Made by a program: the position numbers and the translations under genes. The notes beneath the pieces were generated by a model that was not told the DNA's origin, did no database searches, and worked only from the letters and a program-made list of their open reading frames with translations. Below are positions 7,820-14,933 of a stretch of DNA of 23,394 nt, one piece after another. The DNA comes from Frankiales bacterium (GTDB taxonomy: Bacteria; Actinomycetota; Actinomycetes; Mycobacteriales; SCTD01). The DNA lies in contig JAODNS010000045.1 of NCBI GenBank assembly GCA_025465145.1, positions 1 through 23,394 on the forward strand, written 5' to 3'. How positions within the stretch are numbered: position 1 is the stretch's first letter; each line of letters opens with the position of its first letter.

Positions 7820-8575
7820 GTGCAGCTGACCGGCGCCGTCGCGATCGTCACCGGAGGGGCCAGCGGCCTCGGCCTCGCCACCGCGACGGAGCTGACCGCG
7901 GCCGGCGCAGCCGTCGTGCTGCTCGACCTGCCCAGCTCGAACGGCGAGGCGGCCGCGAAGGAGCTCGGCGGCGTGTTCGTGCCGACCGACGTGACGGACG
8001 AGGGCTCCGTGCTCGCCGCCGTCGAGCAGGCGTCGTCGATGGGTCCGCTCCGGGTCGCCGTGAACTGCGCCGGCGTGGGCACCCCCGGCCGGGTCGTCGG
8101 CAAGAACGGCCCGCTGCCGCTCGAGCAGTTCGCGAAGGTCGTGACCGTCAACCTCGTCGGCACGTTCAACGTCATCCGGCTCGCGGCCGCAGCCATGGCC
8201 CAGACCGACGCCGTCGACGGCGAGCGCGGCGTCATCGTCAACACCGCCTCCGTCGCCGCGTTCGACGGGCAGATCGGCCAGGCGGCGTACGCGGCCTCCA
8301 AGGGCGGCGTCGTCGGCATGACGCTGCCGCTGGCCCGCGACCTGGCCGACAAGCTCATCCGCGTCATGACGATCGCGCCGGGGCTGTTCGACACCCCGAT
8401 GCTGCAGGGCCTGCCGGAGCCGGCCCGTCAGTCGCTCGGCGCGCAGGTGCCGATGCCGTCGCGGCTTGGCACCCCGGTCGAGTACGCCGCGCTGGCCCGG
8501 CACATCGTCGAGAACCCGATGCTCAACGGCGAGGTCATCCGCCTGGACGGGGCGATCCGGATGGCGCCGCGGTAG
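7820..8575 (+). CDS. SDR, 3-hydroxyacyl-CoA dehydrogenase type 2 (HSD17B10)-like
   Basis: Classical short-chain dehydrogenase of 251 residues, probably oxidising 3-hydroxyacyl-CoA (or a related secondary alcohol) with NAD. Motifs: TGGASGLG (11-18), VNCAG (81-85), catalytic Ser144, Tyr157 and Lys161 in YAASKGGVVG. Asp36 at the end of beta-2 (VVLLDLP) favours NAD over NADP. The sequence from FDTPMLQGLPEPARQSLGAQ to the C-terminus is typical of the HSD10 group in actinobacterial beta-oxidation. The GTG start at 7820 has GGAGG at 7807-7811 (8-nt spacer). The stop TAG shares its last base with the GTG of the patatin gene. Substrate specificity is inferred from similarity. Confidence 0.92.
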   Translation: MQLTGAVAIVTGGASGLGLATATELTAAGAAVVLLDLPSSNGEAAAKELGGVFVPTDVTDEGSVLAAVEQASSMGPLRVAVNCAGVGTPGRVVGKNGPLPLEQFAKVVTVNLVGTFNVIRLAAAAMAQTDAVDGERGVIVNTASVAAFDGQIGQAAYAASKGGVVGMTLPLARDLADKLIRVMTIAPGLFDTPMLQGLPEPARQSLGAQVPMPSRLGTPVEYAALARHIVENPMLNGEVIRLDGAIRMAPR

Positions 8576-9405
8576 TGGCGTACGAGACCGCCTTCGTCCT
8601 CGGCGGCGGCGGGATCCTGGGCGCCTGCGAGGTCGGGATGCTCAAGGCCCTGCTGGAGAAGGGGATCCGTCCGGACGTCGTGCTCGGCACGTCGATCGGC
8701 GCGCTCAACGGCGCGTTCGTCGCCGCGGACCCGAGACCGGCGACCGCGGTGCGGCTCGAGGGACTGTGGCGGGACATGACCGCCGGGGACGTGTTCGGCG
8801 GCTCCGTGCTCCGCCGCGCCGGGACGCTCGCGAAGACGCGGACCCACCTGCACCCGTTCGGGCCGATGCGCCAGCTGCTCCGCTCCGCGCTGCCGGTCGC
8901 GCGGATCGAGGACCTGCCGGTGCCGTTCCAGTGCGTGGCCGCCAGCATCGAGCGGGCGGCCGAGCACTGGTTCACCGAGGGACCGCTGGCCGACGCGGTG
9001 CTCGCCTCCTGCGCCGTGCCCGGGCTGCTTGCGCCGGTGCGCATCGGCGACGAGCACTTCCTCGACGGCGGCCTGGTGCACAGCATCCCGGTCGGGCGGG
9101 CCGTCGCGCTCGGCGCGAAGACCGTGTACGTCCTGCAGGTGGGCCGGGTCGAGCAGCCGCTCAAGCCGCCGCGTCGGCCGTGGGAGGTCGGGATGGTCGC
9201 GTTCGAGATCGCGCGCCGGCACCGGTACGCCGCGGACATGGCCGCCGTGCCGGCTGAGGTCGAGGTGCACGTGCTGCCGGTCGGGGAGGAGCCGCCGCGG
9301 TACGACTCGCGGGCCGCGCTGAAGTACCGCGACATGCGCGCCGTCGGCACGCGGGTCGACCGGGCGTACGAAGCGAGCCTGGCGTACCTCGACGGCATGG
9401 CGTGA
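8575..9405 (+). CDS. Patatin-like phospholipase
   Basis: Ser-Asp dyad lipid acyl hydrolase of 276 residues. Visible motifs: oxyanion-hole glycines GGGGILG (10-16), the nucleophile elbow GTSIG (Ser40 in 38-42) and the DGG motif LDGGLVHSIPV (Asp164). This is the RssA/YchK-type layout: a compact single patatin domain with no signal peptide, so cytoplasmic or membrane-surface. The GTG start (8575-8577) overlaps the preceding TAG by one base and the stop overlaps the acyltransferase start (GTGA), so it is made in step with both neighbours. Likely activity is release of fatty acids from phospholipids or acyl-CoA. The substrate cannot be determined from sequence. Confidence 0.93.
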   Translation: MAYETAFVLGGGGILGACEVGMLKALLEKGIRPDVVLGTSIGALNGAFVAADPRPATAVRLEGLWRDMTAGDVFGGSVLRRAGTLAKTRTHLHPFGPMRQLLRSALPVARIEDLPVPFQCVAASIERAAEHWFTEGPLADAVLASCAVPGLLAPVRIGDEHFLDGGLVHSIPVGRAVALGAKTVYVLQVGRVEQPLKPPRRPWEVGMVAFEIARRHRYAADMAAVPAEVEVHVLPVGEEPPRYDSRAALKYRDMRAVGTRVDRAYEASLAYLDGMA

Positions 9406-10406
9406 AGCTGCCGCCCCGGCCGGTCCGCCGACTGCTCGACCCGCTGCTGCTCGTCCTGCTGCTCGCGGTCGTCGTCCTGCTGCCCGTCCTCGTGCTCGTG
9501 GCCGTCGTGGTGTCGCCGCGGCTGCCGGGCAGGTGGCGCGGACTGAGGCTGCTCGGCCTCGCGCTGGTGTGGGTGCTCGTCGAGTGGCTCGGCGTCCTCG
9601 CCGCGTTCGTGCTCTGGGTGGTCAGCGGCTTCGGCTGGAAGGTCCGCAGCGAGGGCTTCCAGCGCGTCCACTACCGGCTGCTGCGCGTCGGCCTGCACGT
9701 CATCGCCGGGACCGCGATCCGGCTGATGCGGCTGACGCTGGTCAACGACGAGGAGTCCTGGTCGCCGCTCGACGACGGGGTCCCGGGGTCGACGAACGCG
9801 ATGCTGGTGCTGTCCCGGCACGCCGGGCCCGGCGACTCGGTGCTGCTCGTGCACACGCTGATGAACGCCGACCACCTGCGCGAGCCGCGGATCGTGCTCA
9901 AGGCCGACCTGCAGGCCGACCCGCTCGTCGACATCTACCTCAACCGGCTGCCGTCCCGCTTCATCCGGCCCGGTCCGGCCGCCGAGCGCGCGATCGCCGA
10001 CCTCGCCTCCGACCTCGACACCGAGGACGCGCTGCTGATCTTCCCGGAGGGCGGCAACTTCACTCCGGGCCGGCGGCTGCGCGCGATCGCGAAGCTGCGC
10101 GGCAAGCAGATGCACGACGAGGCCGACAAGGCCGAGGCCATGACGTACCTGCTCCCGCCCCGGCCCGGCGGCGTGCAGGCGGCGCTTGCCGCGGCCCCGC
10201 ACGCGGACGTCGTCTTCGTCGCGCACACCGGGCTGGACCACCTGATGACGCTCGGCGACATCTGGCGCGAGCTGCCGCAGGACAAGGTGCTCGACCTGCG
10301 CTGGTCGTTCGTGCCGGCGGCGGAGGTGCCGCGCAACGAGGAGGAGCAGGTCGACTGGCTGTACGGCTGGTGGAGCGACATGGACGCCTGGATCGCCGCG
10401 CACTGA
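9402..10406 (+). CDS. PlsC-family 1-acyl-sn-glycerol-3-phosphate acyltransferase
   Basis: Membrane acyltransferase of 334 residues. Two N-terminal hydrophobic segments (about 11-37 and 49-76) precede the catalytic domain. The HX4D motif is SRHAGPGDS (His140, Asp145), the second block is RIVLKADLQADP (163-174) and the glycerophosphate-binding block is FPEGGNFT (214-221). The HAGPGDS variant is familiar from an actinobacterial PlsC subgroup. The GTG start at 9402 overlaps the patatin stop (GTGA). It ends 37 bp before a long inverted repeat. Encoding an acyl hydrolase and an acyltransferase together suggests deacylation and reacylation of membrane lipid; the acceptor is unknown. Confidence 0.9.
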   Translation: MKLPPRPVRRLLDPLLLVLLLAVVVLLPVLVLVAVVVSPRLPGRWRGLRLLGLALVWVLVEWLGVLAAFVLWVVSGFGWKVRSEGFQRVHYRLLRVGLHVIAGTAIRLMRLTLVNDEESWSPLDDGVPGSTNAMLVLSRHAGPGDSVLLVHTLMNADHLREPRIVLKADLQADPLVDIYLNRLPSRFIRPGPAAERAIADLASDLDTEDALLIFPEGGNFTPGRRLRAIAKLRGKQMHDEADKAEAMTYLLPPRPGGVQAALAAAPHADVVFVAHTGLDHLMTLGDIWRELPQDKVLDLRWSFVPAAEVPRNEEEQVDWLYGWWSDMDAWIAAH

Positions 10407-10443
10407 GATCCGGGCAGCGGTCTCACGCGTCACACCCCCGATC

Positions 10444-10512
10444 CGCACACGGACTGATCATCCGCGGCGGGACACGCCGCGGGGACCCGGCGTGCTGATC
10501 AGTCCGTGTGCG
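10444..10512. repeat. Long nested inverted repeat (17-bp perfect arms)
   Basis: CGCACACGGACTGATCA (10444-10460) is the exact reverse complement of 10496-10512. Inside it, CCGCGGC (10462-10468) pairs with GCCGCGG (10476-10482) around a 7-nt loop. It lies between the acyltransferase stop (10406) and the Rieske-protein RBS (10530). It could act as a terminator for the upstream operon, although no T-run follows, or as a 5'-UTR or operator structure for the downstream gene. No second copy was seen in the window. Confidence 0.85.
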
Positions 10513-10540
10513 CTGCCCAGCCCCGGGGCAGGAGCCGGGC

Positions 10541-11392
10541 ATGTTCCCCTTCGACAAGCTCGACCGGCTCGAGGAGCTCACCTTCCTCGACCCCCTCGTC
10601 GCCCCGCTCCGCACGGCCGCCCAGGCCGCGATCCGCCCGCAGGCGCTGCGCGACCTGCTGCACGGCACCTGGCTCGGCAATCCGCTGCACGCCGTCCTCG
10701 TCCAGGTGCCGATCGGGTCCTTCGCGAGCGCGAGCATCCTCGACCTGCTGGGCGGCGACGATGCCGAGGACGGCGCCGACCTGCTGGCGCTGACCGGCCT
10801 GCTCTCCGCCGTGCCGGCGGCCGCTGCCGGCGCGACCGACTGGTCAGCGGCGAACCCGTCGGAGCAGCGCAGCGGCCTCGTCCACGCGTCCCTCAACGCG
10901 ATCGGCCTCGCCGCCTGGGTCGCGTCGCTACTCGCCCGCCGCCGCGGCGAGCGCTCCCGCGGCACGGCGCTCGGCCTGCTCGGGCTCGCCGCGATCGGGG
11001 CCAGCGGGACGATCGGCGGCCACCTGTCGTACCGCCGGGCGCTGGGCGCGAACAGCAACAGCGACATCGAGGACACCGGCCCGGCCGACTGGACCGACGC
11101 CGGCTCCGCCGACCTGCCGGAGGGCAAGCCGGTGCTGCGTCAGGCAGAGGGCACGCCGGTGCTGCTGGTAAGGACTGGCGGGCGCGTCGACGCGCTGGTC
11201 GACCTGTGCAGCCACCAGAGCGGGCCGCTGCACGAGGGCACCCTCGCCGACGGCTGCGTCACGTGCCCCTGGCACGGCAGCCGGTTCCGGCTCGACGACG
11301 GCTCCGTCGTCGACGGCCCGTCGACCCACCCGCAGCCCGCCCTCGACGTGCGGATCGCCGGCGACCGGCTGCAGGTGAAGCTGCGGGGCTAA
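10541..11392 (+). CDS. DUF2231 membrane domain fused to a Rieske [2Fe-2S] domain
   Basis: A 283-residue two-domain protein. Residues about 40-170 form a DUF2231-type membrane region starting with the characteristic WLGNPLHAVLVQVPIGSF and containing about four hydrophobic helices. Residues about 190-283 form a Rieske domain with ligands Cys223, His225, Cys242 and His245 (CSH and CPWH, in LCSHQSGPLHEG and VTCPWHGSRF). It is probably a membrane-tethered electron-transfer protein; the partner is unknown. The ATG at 10541 is chosen because AGGAG lies at 10530-10534 and MFPFDKLDRL matches a natural N-terminus. An in-frame GTG at 10508 lies inside the inverted repeat and is less likely. The stop TAA shares CTAA with the stop of the convergent small gene. 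Confidence 0.9.
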   Translation: MFPFDKLDRLEELTFLDPLVAPLRTAAQAAIRPQALRDLLHGTWLGNPLHAVLVQVPIGSFASASILDLLGGDDAEDGADLLALTGLLSAVPAAAAGATDWSAANPSEQRSGLVHASLNAIGLAAWVASLLARRRGERSRGTALGLLGLAAIGASGTIGGHLSYRRALGANSNSDIEDTGPADWTDAGSADLPEGKPVLRQAEGTPVLLVRTGGRVDALVDLCSHQSGPLHEGTLADGCVTCPWHGSRFRLDDGSVVDGPSTHPQPALDVRIAGDRLQVKLRG

Positions 11393-11619
11393 CCGTCCAG
11401 CCCGGGCTCGCCGGTCTCCCCGCCGGCCGCTTGCGACCGCTCGCCGAGGCCGACCCGCAGCTCCTCACGAGCCGACGTGTCGCCGTCGGCGCCACGGCCG
11501 ACGTTCTCGTTGCCGCCATCCATCCGGGCCGCGGCGTCGCCGCCGCGCACGCCGGAGGAGCCGTCGTCCTGCGAGGGCTGGTAGCCCTCCTGGTAGCTGG
11601 TGTCATCAGGCTGCGTCAT
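11389..11619 (-). CDS. Small hydrophilic acidic protein, unknown function
   Basis: A 76-residue protein of low complexity (Gly, Asp, Glu, Ser, Gln), with no Cys, no hydrophobic segment and no known motif, probably intrinsically disordered. The ATG at 11617-11619 has GGGGGAGGG upstream (about 8-nt spacer), a good ribosome-binding site. It is the last gene of the minus-strand acyl-CoA synthetase group, 29 bp after the 237-aa gene. Its TAG stop overlaps the stop of the convergent Rieske gene by 4 bp. The strong RBS and operon position are the main support. It resembles in composition, not clearly in sequence, the 55-aa protein at 20856. Confidence 0.65.
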   Translation of the reverse strand: MTQPDDTSYQEGYQPSQDDGSSGVRGGDAAARMDGGNENVGRGADGDTSAREELRVGLGERSQAAGGETGEPGLDG

Positions 11620-11648
11620 GCCGTACGCCCTCCCCCGTTGCGGCGCAG

Positions 11649-12362
11649 TCACGCCGGCAGCGCGTCGAGCACCTGGACGAACTCGAGCGGCGGCGACAGC
11701 GAGGTCGTCGTCCCCGGCAGGTGGACCAGCCGGCCGCCGCGCCACCACCACAGGTCGGGCGACAACGCCGCAGGTCCGGCGGTCCAGATCCGGTCGGCGT
11801 TGAGCAGCAGCAGCTGGGCAACGTCCACCGCCTGCGTACGGGTCTCCAGCGGCGCGACCAGCAGCAGGTGCTGCGTCGGCAGCGCGACCAGCGCGCCCGC
11901 GGCCGGGACGTCGAGGAGCTCGTCCAGCCGGTGCAGCCATGCAGACCTCCAGGGGGCCGACCCGGACAGCGCCACCACCGTGACGGCGTCCAGGTCCAGG
12001 TCCTCCCGGTCCGGCCGCACGTCCAGCACCTGCGCCCGGCCGCGGTCCAGCAGGAGCTCGACGGGTACGTCCCAGCGCGCGGCCACGTGCGGCGGGACGA
12101 TGGCCGCCGCGCCGCGGACCTGCGCGTACAGCACCTCCACCAGCCCGTCGGCGATCGGCCGCCGCACCACCTCGTCGAGCAGCGGGCTGCCCTCGATGCA
12201 GACCCGGGTCCGCAGCAGCGGCCCCGCGACCGCGAGGTCGGCCAGGTCCACCGCCGCCTCCCGGGAGGCCGCGAGCCCGCTCAGCGCGTCCAACAGGCAG
12301 TCCTGCCACGTGCCCCGCGGCAGCAACGCGCACCGGGCGCGCAGGTCGGACACGGCCACCAC
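11649..12362 (-). CDS. Unrecognised 237-aa soluble protein
   Basis: No family is recognised. The protein has no TM segment or signal peptide and alternates hydrophobic strands with charged turns. The C-terminal half (GALVALPTQHLLLVAPLE ... VDVAQLLLLNADRIWTAG ... PDLWWWRGG) looks like an alpha/beta domain ending in an exposed Trp-rich turn. The GTG at 12360-12362 (alternatives at 12359 and 12353) has GGAGGGG 13 nt upstream, rather far. The 121 bp upstream contain an uninterrupted, strongly G/C-third-position frame in another register, so the true N-terminus may be longer or the gene may carry a frameshift. It lies downstream of the acyl-CoA synthetase on the same strand. Confidence 0.75.
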   Translation of the reverse strand: MVAVSDLRARCALLPRGTWQDCLLDALSGLAASREAAVDLADLAVAGPLLRTRVCIEGSPLLDEVVRRPIADGLVEVLYAQVRGAAAIVPPHVAARWDVPVELLLDRGRAQVLDVRPDREDLDLDAVTVVALSGSAPWRSAWLHRLDELLDVPAAGALVALPTQHLLLVAPLETRTQAVDVAQLLLLNADRIWTAGPAALSPDLWWWRGGRLVHLPGTTTSLSPPLEFVQVLDALPA

Positions 12363-12483
12363 GCGGACAGCCGCCCCTCCAAGGTCACGGTGTCGCCGGA
12401 GTACGCGAGCACCACCGTGCCCATGCGGCCGGCTGCGGCGCGCAGGCAGCCCTCGAACTCCTCCGCGTTCGAGCGCAGCCGCT

Positions 12484-14025
12484 TCAGTTGACCTGCCGGT
12501 CGCGGCCGGCCCAGTACTGCTCGCGCAGCTTGAACTTCTGCACCTTGCCCGTCGCCGTCCGCGGGATCTCCTCGCGCAGCTCCACCGACGTCGGCGCCTT
12601 GTACCCGGCCAGGGTGGCCTTGCAGTGCGCGATGAGCTCGGCCTCCGTCGCCGTCATCTCGGGCGCGAGCACGACCAGCGCCTTGATGGTCTCGCCCCAC
12701 TTCTCGTCCGGCACCCCGATGACCGCGACCTCCGCGACCGCCGGGTGCGAGAACAGGCAGTCCTCCACCTCGATCGACGACACGTTCTCGCCGCCGGTGA
12801 TGATCACGTCCTTCTTGCGGTCGCTGATCGTCAGGTAGCCCTCGTCGTCCAGCGAGCCGCCGTCGCCGGTGTGGAACCAGCCACCCTCCAGCGCTACCTC
12901 CGTCGCCTCCGGCTGCTGCCAGTACCCCTCCAGCACCACGTTGCTGCGGGCCAGCACCTCCCCCTGCTCGCTGATGCCGATCCGGACGCCGAGAGCGGGC
13001 ATGCCGGCGCGGGCCAGCCGCTTCGCGCGGTCCTCCGCCGACAGCGCGTCCTCCTCCGCGCGCCCGCGGTTGACCGTCAGCAGCGGCGAGGTCTCGGTGA
13101 GCCCGTAGATCTGCAGGAACTCCCAGCCGAGCTCCTCCTCGATCCGCTGGATCGTTCGGCTCGGCGGCGGCGCCCCCGCGCACACGACGCGGGTCCGCTC
13201 ACGGCCCGGCACGTCCCCGTCCCAGGTCTGCGCTGCCTCCAGAACCGCGGCGACGACGGCAGGTGCCGCGCACATGACCGTCACGCCGTGCTGGTCGACG
13301 CGACGCAAGATGTCCACACCGTCGATCTTGCGTATCACCACCTGCGGGACGCCGAGCCCCGTCATCGCGAACGGCATCCCCCAGCCGTTGGCGTGGAACA
13401 TCGGCAGCGTGTGCAGGTACACGTCGCGGTCGCTCACCCCGGCGTGCAGCGCGAAGGTGAGGGCGTTGACCCAGATGTTCCGCTGCGTGATCTGCACGCC
13501 CTTCGGCCGCGCGGTCGTCCCGGACGTGTAGTTGATCGTCGCGGTCGCGTCCTCGTCCGGCTGCTCCCACGGCACCGGCTCAAGGCCCGGACGCTGCAGC
13601 GCGGCATCGGACTCGGCGCCCAGCACGAACCGGTTCTTCGCGGGAACCGCGCGCAGCTGCTCGTCCACCTCCGGGTCGACGAGCAGCGTCGTCGCGCCCG
13701 AGTGCTCAACGATGTACGCGACCTCCGCGGGAGCCAGCCGGAAGTTGATGGGCACGAGCACCCGCCCGTACGACGTCACGCCGAAGAACGACTCGAGGAG
13801 CCGGGCGCTGTTGTGGCTGACGACCGCGACCCGCTCGCCGCGTCCGACCCCCAGCTCGTCCAGCCCGGCCGCCATGCCGGCAGCGCGGCGGGCGAGCTCC
13901 CGGTACGTCAGCCGGCCCAGGCCGCCGTCCTGGAACGGGCCGGGCTCGTCGACGACGCCCACCCGCTCCGGGTAGCAGAGCGCGGCGCGGTCCAGGAAGT
14001 CGGCGGTCGTGAAAGGCACCTTCAT
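12484..14025 (-). CDS. AMP-forming acyl-CoA synthetase (FadD/medium-chain type)
   Basis: ANL-superfamily ligase of 513 residues that activates a carboxylic acid, probably a fatty acid, as acyl-AMP and then acyl-CoA. Motifs: P-loop YTSGTTARPKG, YGLTETSP, the adenylate-binding WFHTGDGGSLDDEGYLTI, the hinge DRKKDVIITGGENVSS, and catalytic Lys494 in PRTATGKVQKFKLR. Length is normal for the family. The ATG at 14023-14025 is preceded by TACGGT with a 6-nt spacer, suggesting a leaderless start. It is divergent from the hydrolase gene with a 29-bp gap. With the acyl-CoA dehydrogenase at 16508 and the HSD10-like SDR at 7820, it supplies steps for fatty-acid beta-oxidation, although they are not in one operon. 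Chain length is not predictable here. Confidence 0.95.
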   Translation of the reverse strand: MKVPFTTADFLDRAALCYPERVGVVDEPGPFQDGGLGRLTYRELARRAAGMAAGLDELGVGRGERVAVVSHNSARLLESFFGVTSYGRVLVPINFRLAPAEVAYIVEHSGATTLLVDPEVDEQLRAVPAKNRFVLGAESDAALQRPGLEPVPWEQPDEDATATINYTSGTTARPKGVQITQRNIWVNALTFALHAGVSDRDVYLHTLPMFHANGWGMPFAMTGLGVPQVVIRKIDGVDILRRVDQHGVTVMCAAPAVVAAVLEAAQTWDGDVPGRERTRVVCAGAPPPSRTIQRIEEELGWEFLQIYGLTETSPLLTVNRGRAEEDALSAEDRAKRLARAGMPALGVRIGISEQGEVLARSNVVLEGYWQQPEATEVALEGGWFHTGDGGSLDDEGYLTISDRKKDVIITGGENVSSIEVEDCLFSHPAVAEVAVIGVPDEKWGETIKALVVLAPEMTATEAELIAHCKATLAGYKAPTSVELREEIPRTATGKVQKFKLREQYWAGRDRQVN

Positions 14026-14031
14026 GACCGC

Positions 14032-14047
14032 ACCGTAGGTGCATCAT
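14032..14047. promoter_or_regulatory. Divergent leaderless -10 hexamers in a 29-bp gap
   Basis: Minus strand TACGGT (14032-14037), which fits TANNNT, ends 6 nt before the acyl-CoA synthetase ATG. Plus strand CATCAT (14042-14047) ends 7 nt before the hydrolase ATG at 14055. The hexamers are only 4 bp apart, so the two promoters would compete for polymerase. Confidence 0.5.
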
Positions 14048-14054
14048 TGCCGTC

Positions 14055-14933
14055 ATGGCCATGCAGGAGGGACGTATCCCGGTCACGGGCGGGCAGGTCT
14101 GGTACCGGGCGGAGGGTGACGGCGACGGCCCGCCGCTGCTGGCCCTGCACGGCGGACCGGGCTCGGACTCGGGCGCCTTCGCCGACGGGCCGCGGTACCT
14201 GGGCGCCGACCGACCGGTGGTCGTCTACGACCAGCTCGGCAGCCTGCGGTCGGACCAGCCGGACGACGCGGCGCTGTGGACGGTGGAGCGGTTCGTCGAG
14301 GAGCTAGGCCAGGTGCGAGCCGCGCTCGGGCTGGACGAGGTGCACCTGCTCGGCCACTCCTGGGGCGCGATGCTCGCCGCGTCCTACCTCGCGACCGGGC
14401 CCGCCGGCGTCCGCAGCGTCGTCTTCTCCAGCCCCTGCATCGCCGCGCGCGACTGGCGCGCCGACCAGCTCGCGTGGGCCGAGCAGCTGCCCGCCGACGT
14501 CCGCGAGGTGATCATGCATGCGGAGGCGGAGGGGACGACGGGCTCGGCGGACTACGAGGAGGCGATGCTCGTCTTCTACCGGCGGCACCTCTGCCGGCTC
14601 GACCCGTGGCCGCCGATGGTCGAGCAGATGTTCGCGGACATGAACACGGACGTCTACGGCCACATGTGGGGCCCGTCCGAGTTCACCGTCACCGGCACCC
14701 TGCGCGACTTCGACGCGACAGCGGTCCTGCGTGAACTCGACCTGCCGGTGCTGTTCGTCTGCGGCGAGTTCGACGAGGCCGCGCCCGCGACGGTCCGGCG
14801 GCACGCCGCGCTCGTACCGGGTGCCCGGGTCGAGGTCGTCCCCGACGCGTCCCACATGACGATGCTCGAGCAGCCGGAGGCCTACTGGCGGATCGTCCGC
14901 GACTTCACCAGGGCACCGGCCGGTAGTCCTTGA
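14055..14933 (+). CDS. Alpha/beta hydrolase, proline iminopeptidase (S33)-like
   Basis: A 292-residue alpha/beta-hydrolase. The HGGPG oxyanion motif (32-36), the nucleophile elbow GHSWG (Ser102), the acid Asp240 in CGEFDEAAP and His267 in DASHMT are the signature set of proline iminopeptidases (family S33) and related aminopeptidase-like hydrolases. There is no signal peptide, so it is cytoplasmic. Expected activity is release of N-terminal proline or hydrolysis of small amides and esters; the exact substrate is uncertain because this family includes L-amino-acid amidases. ATG 14055 is chosen because the CATCAT -10 is 7 nt upstream; a second ATG at 14061 is possible. The 3' end overlaps the convergent SDR gene by 29 bp. 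Confidence 0.9.
   Translation: MAMQEGRIPVTGGQVWYRAEGDGDGPPLLALHGGPGSDSGAFADGPRYLGADRPVVVYDQLGSLRSDQPDDAALWTVERFVEELGQVRAALGLDEVHLLGHSWGAMLAASYLATGPAGVRSVVFSSPCIAARDWRADQLAWAEQLPADVREVIMHAEAEGTTGSADYEEAMLVFYRRHLCRLDPWPPMVEQMFADMNTDVYGHMWGPSEFTVTGTLRDFDATAVLRELDLPVLFVCGEFDEAAPATVRRHAALVPGARVEVVPDASHMTMLEQPEAYWRIVRDFTRAPAGSP

Noticed and set aside
10444..10512. The long inverted repeat as a MITE or transposon end
   Set aside because: There is no target-site duplication or nearby transposase, and no second copy in the window.
10508..10540. GTG 10508 as the start of the DUF2231-Rieske protein
   Set aside because: It lies in the inverted repeat arm without an RBS, while ATG 10541 has AGGAG at a 6-nt spacing.
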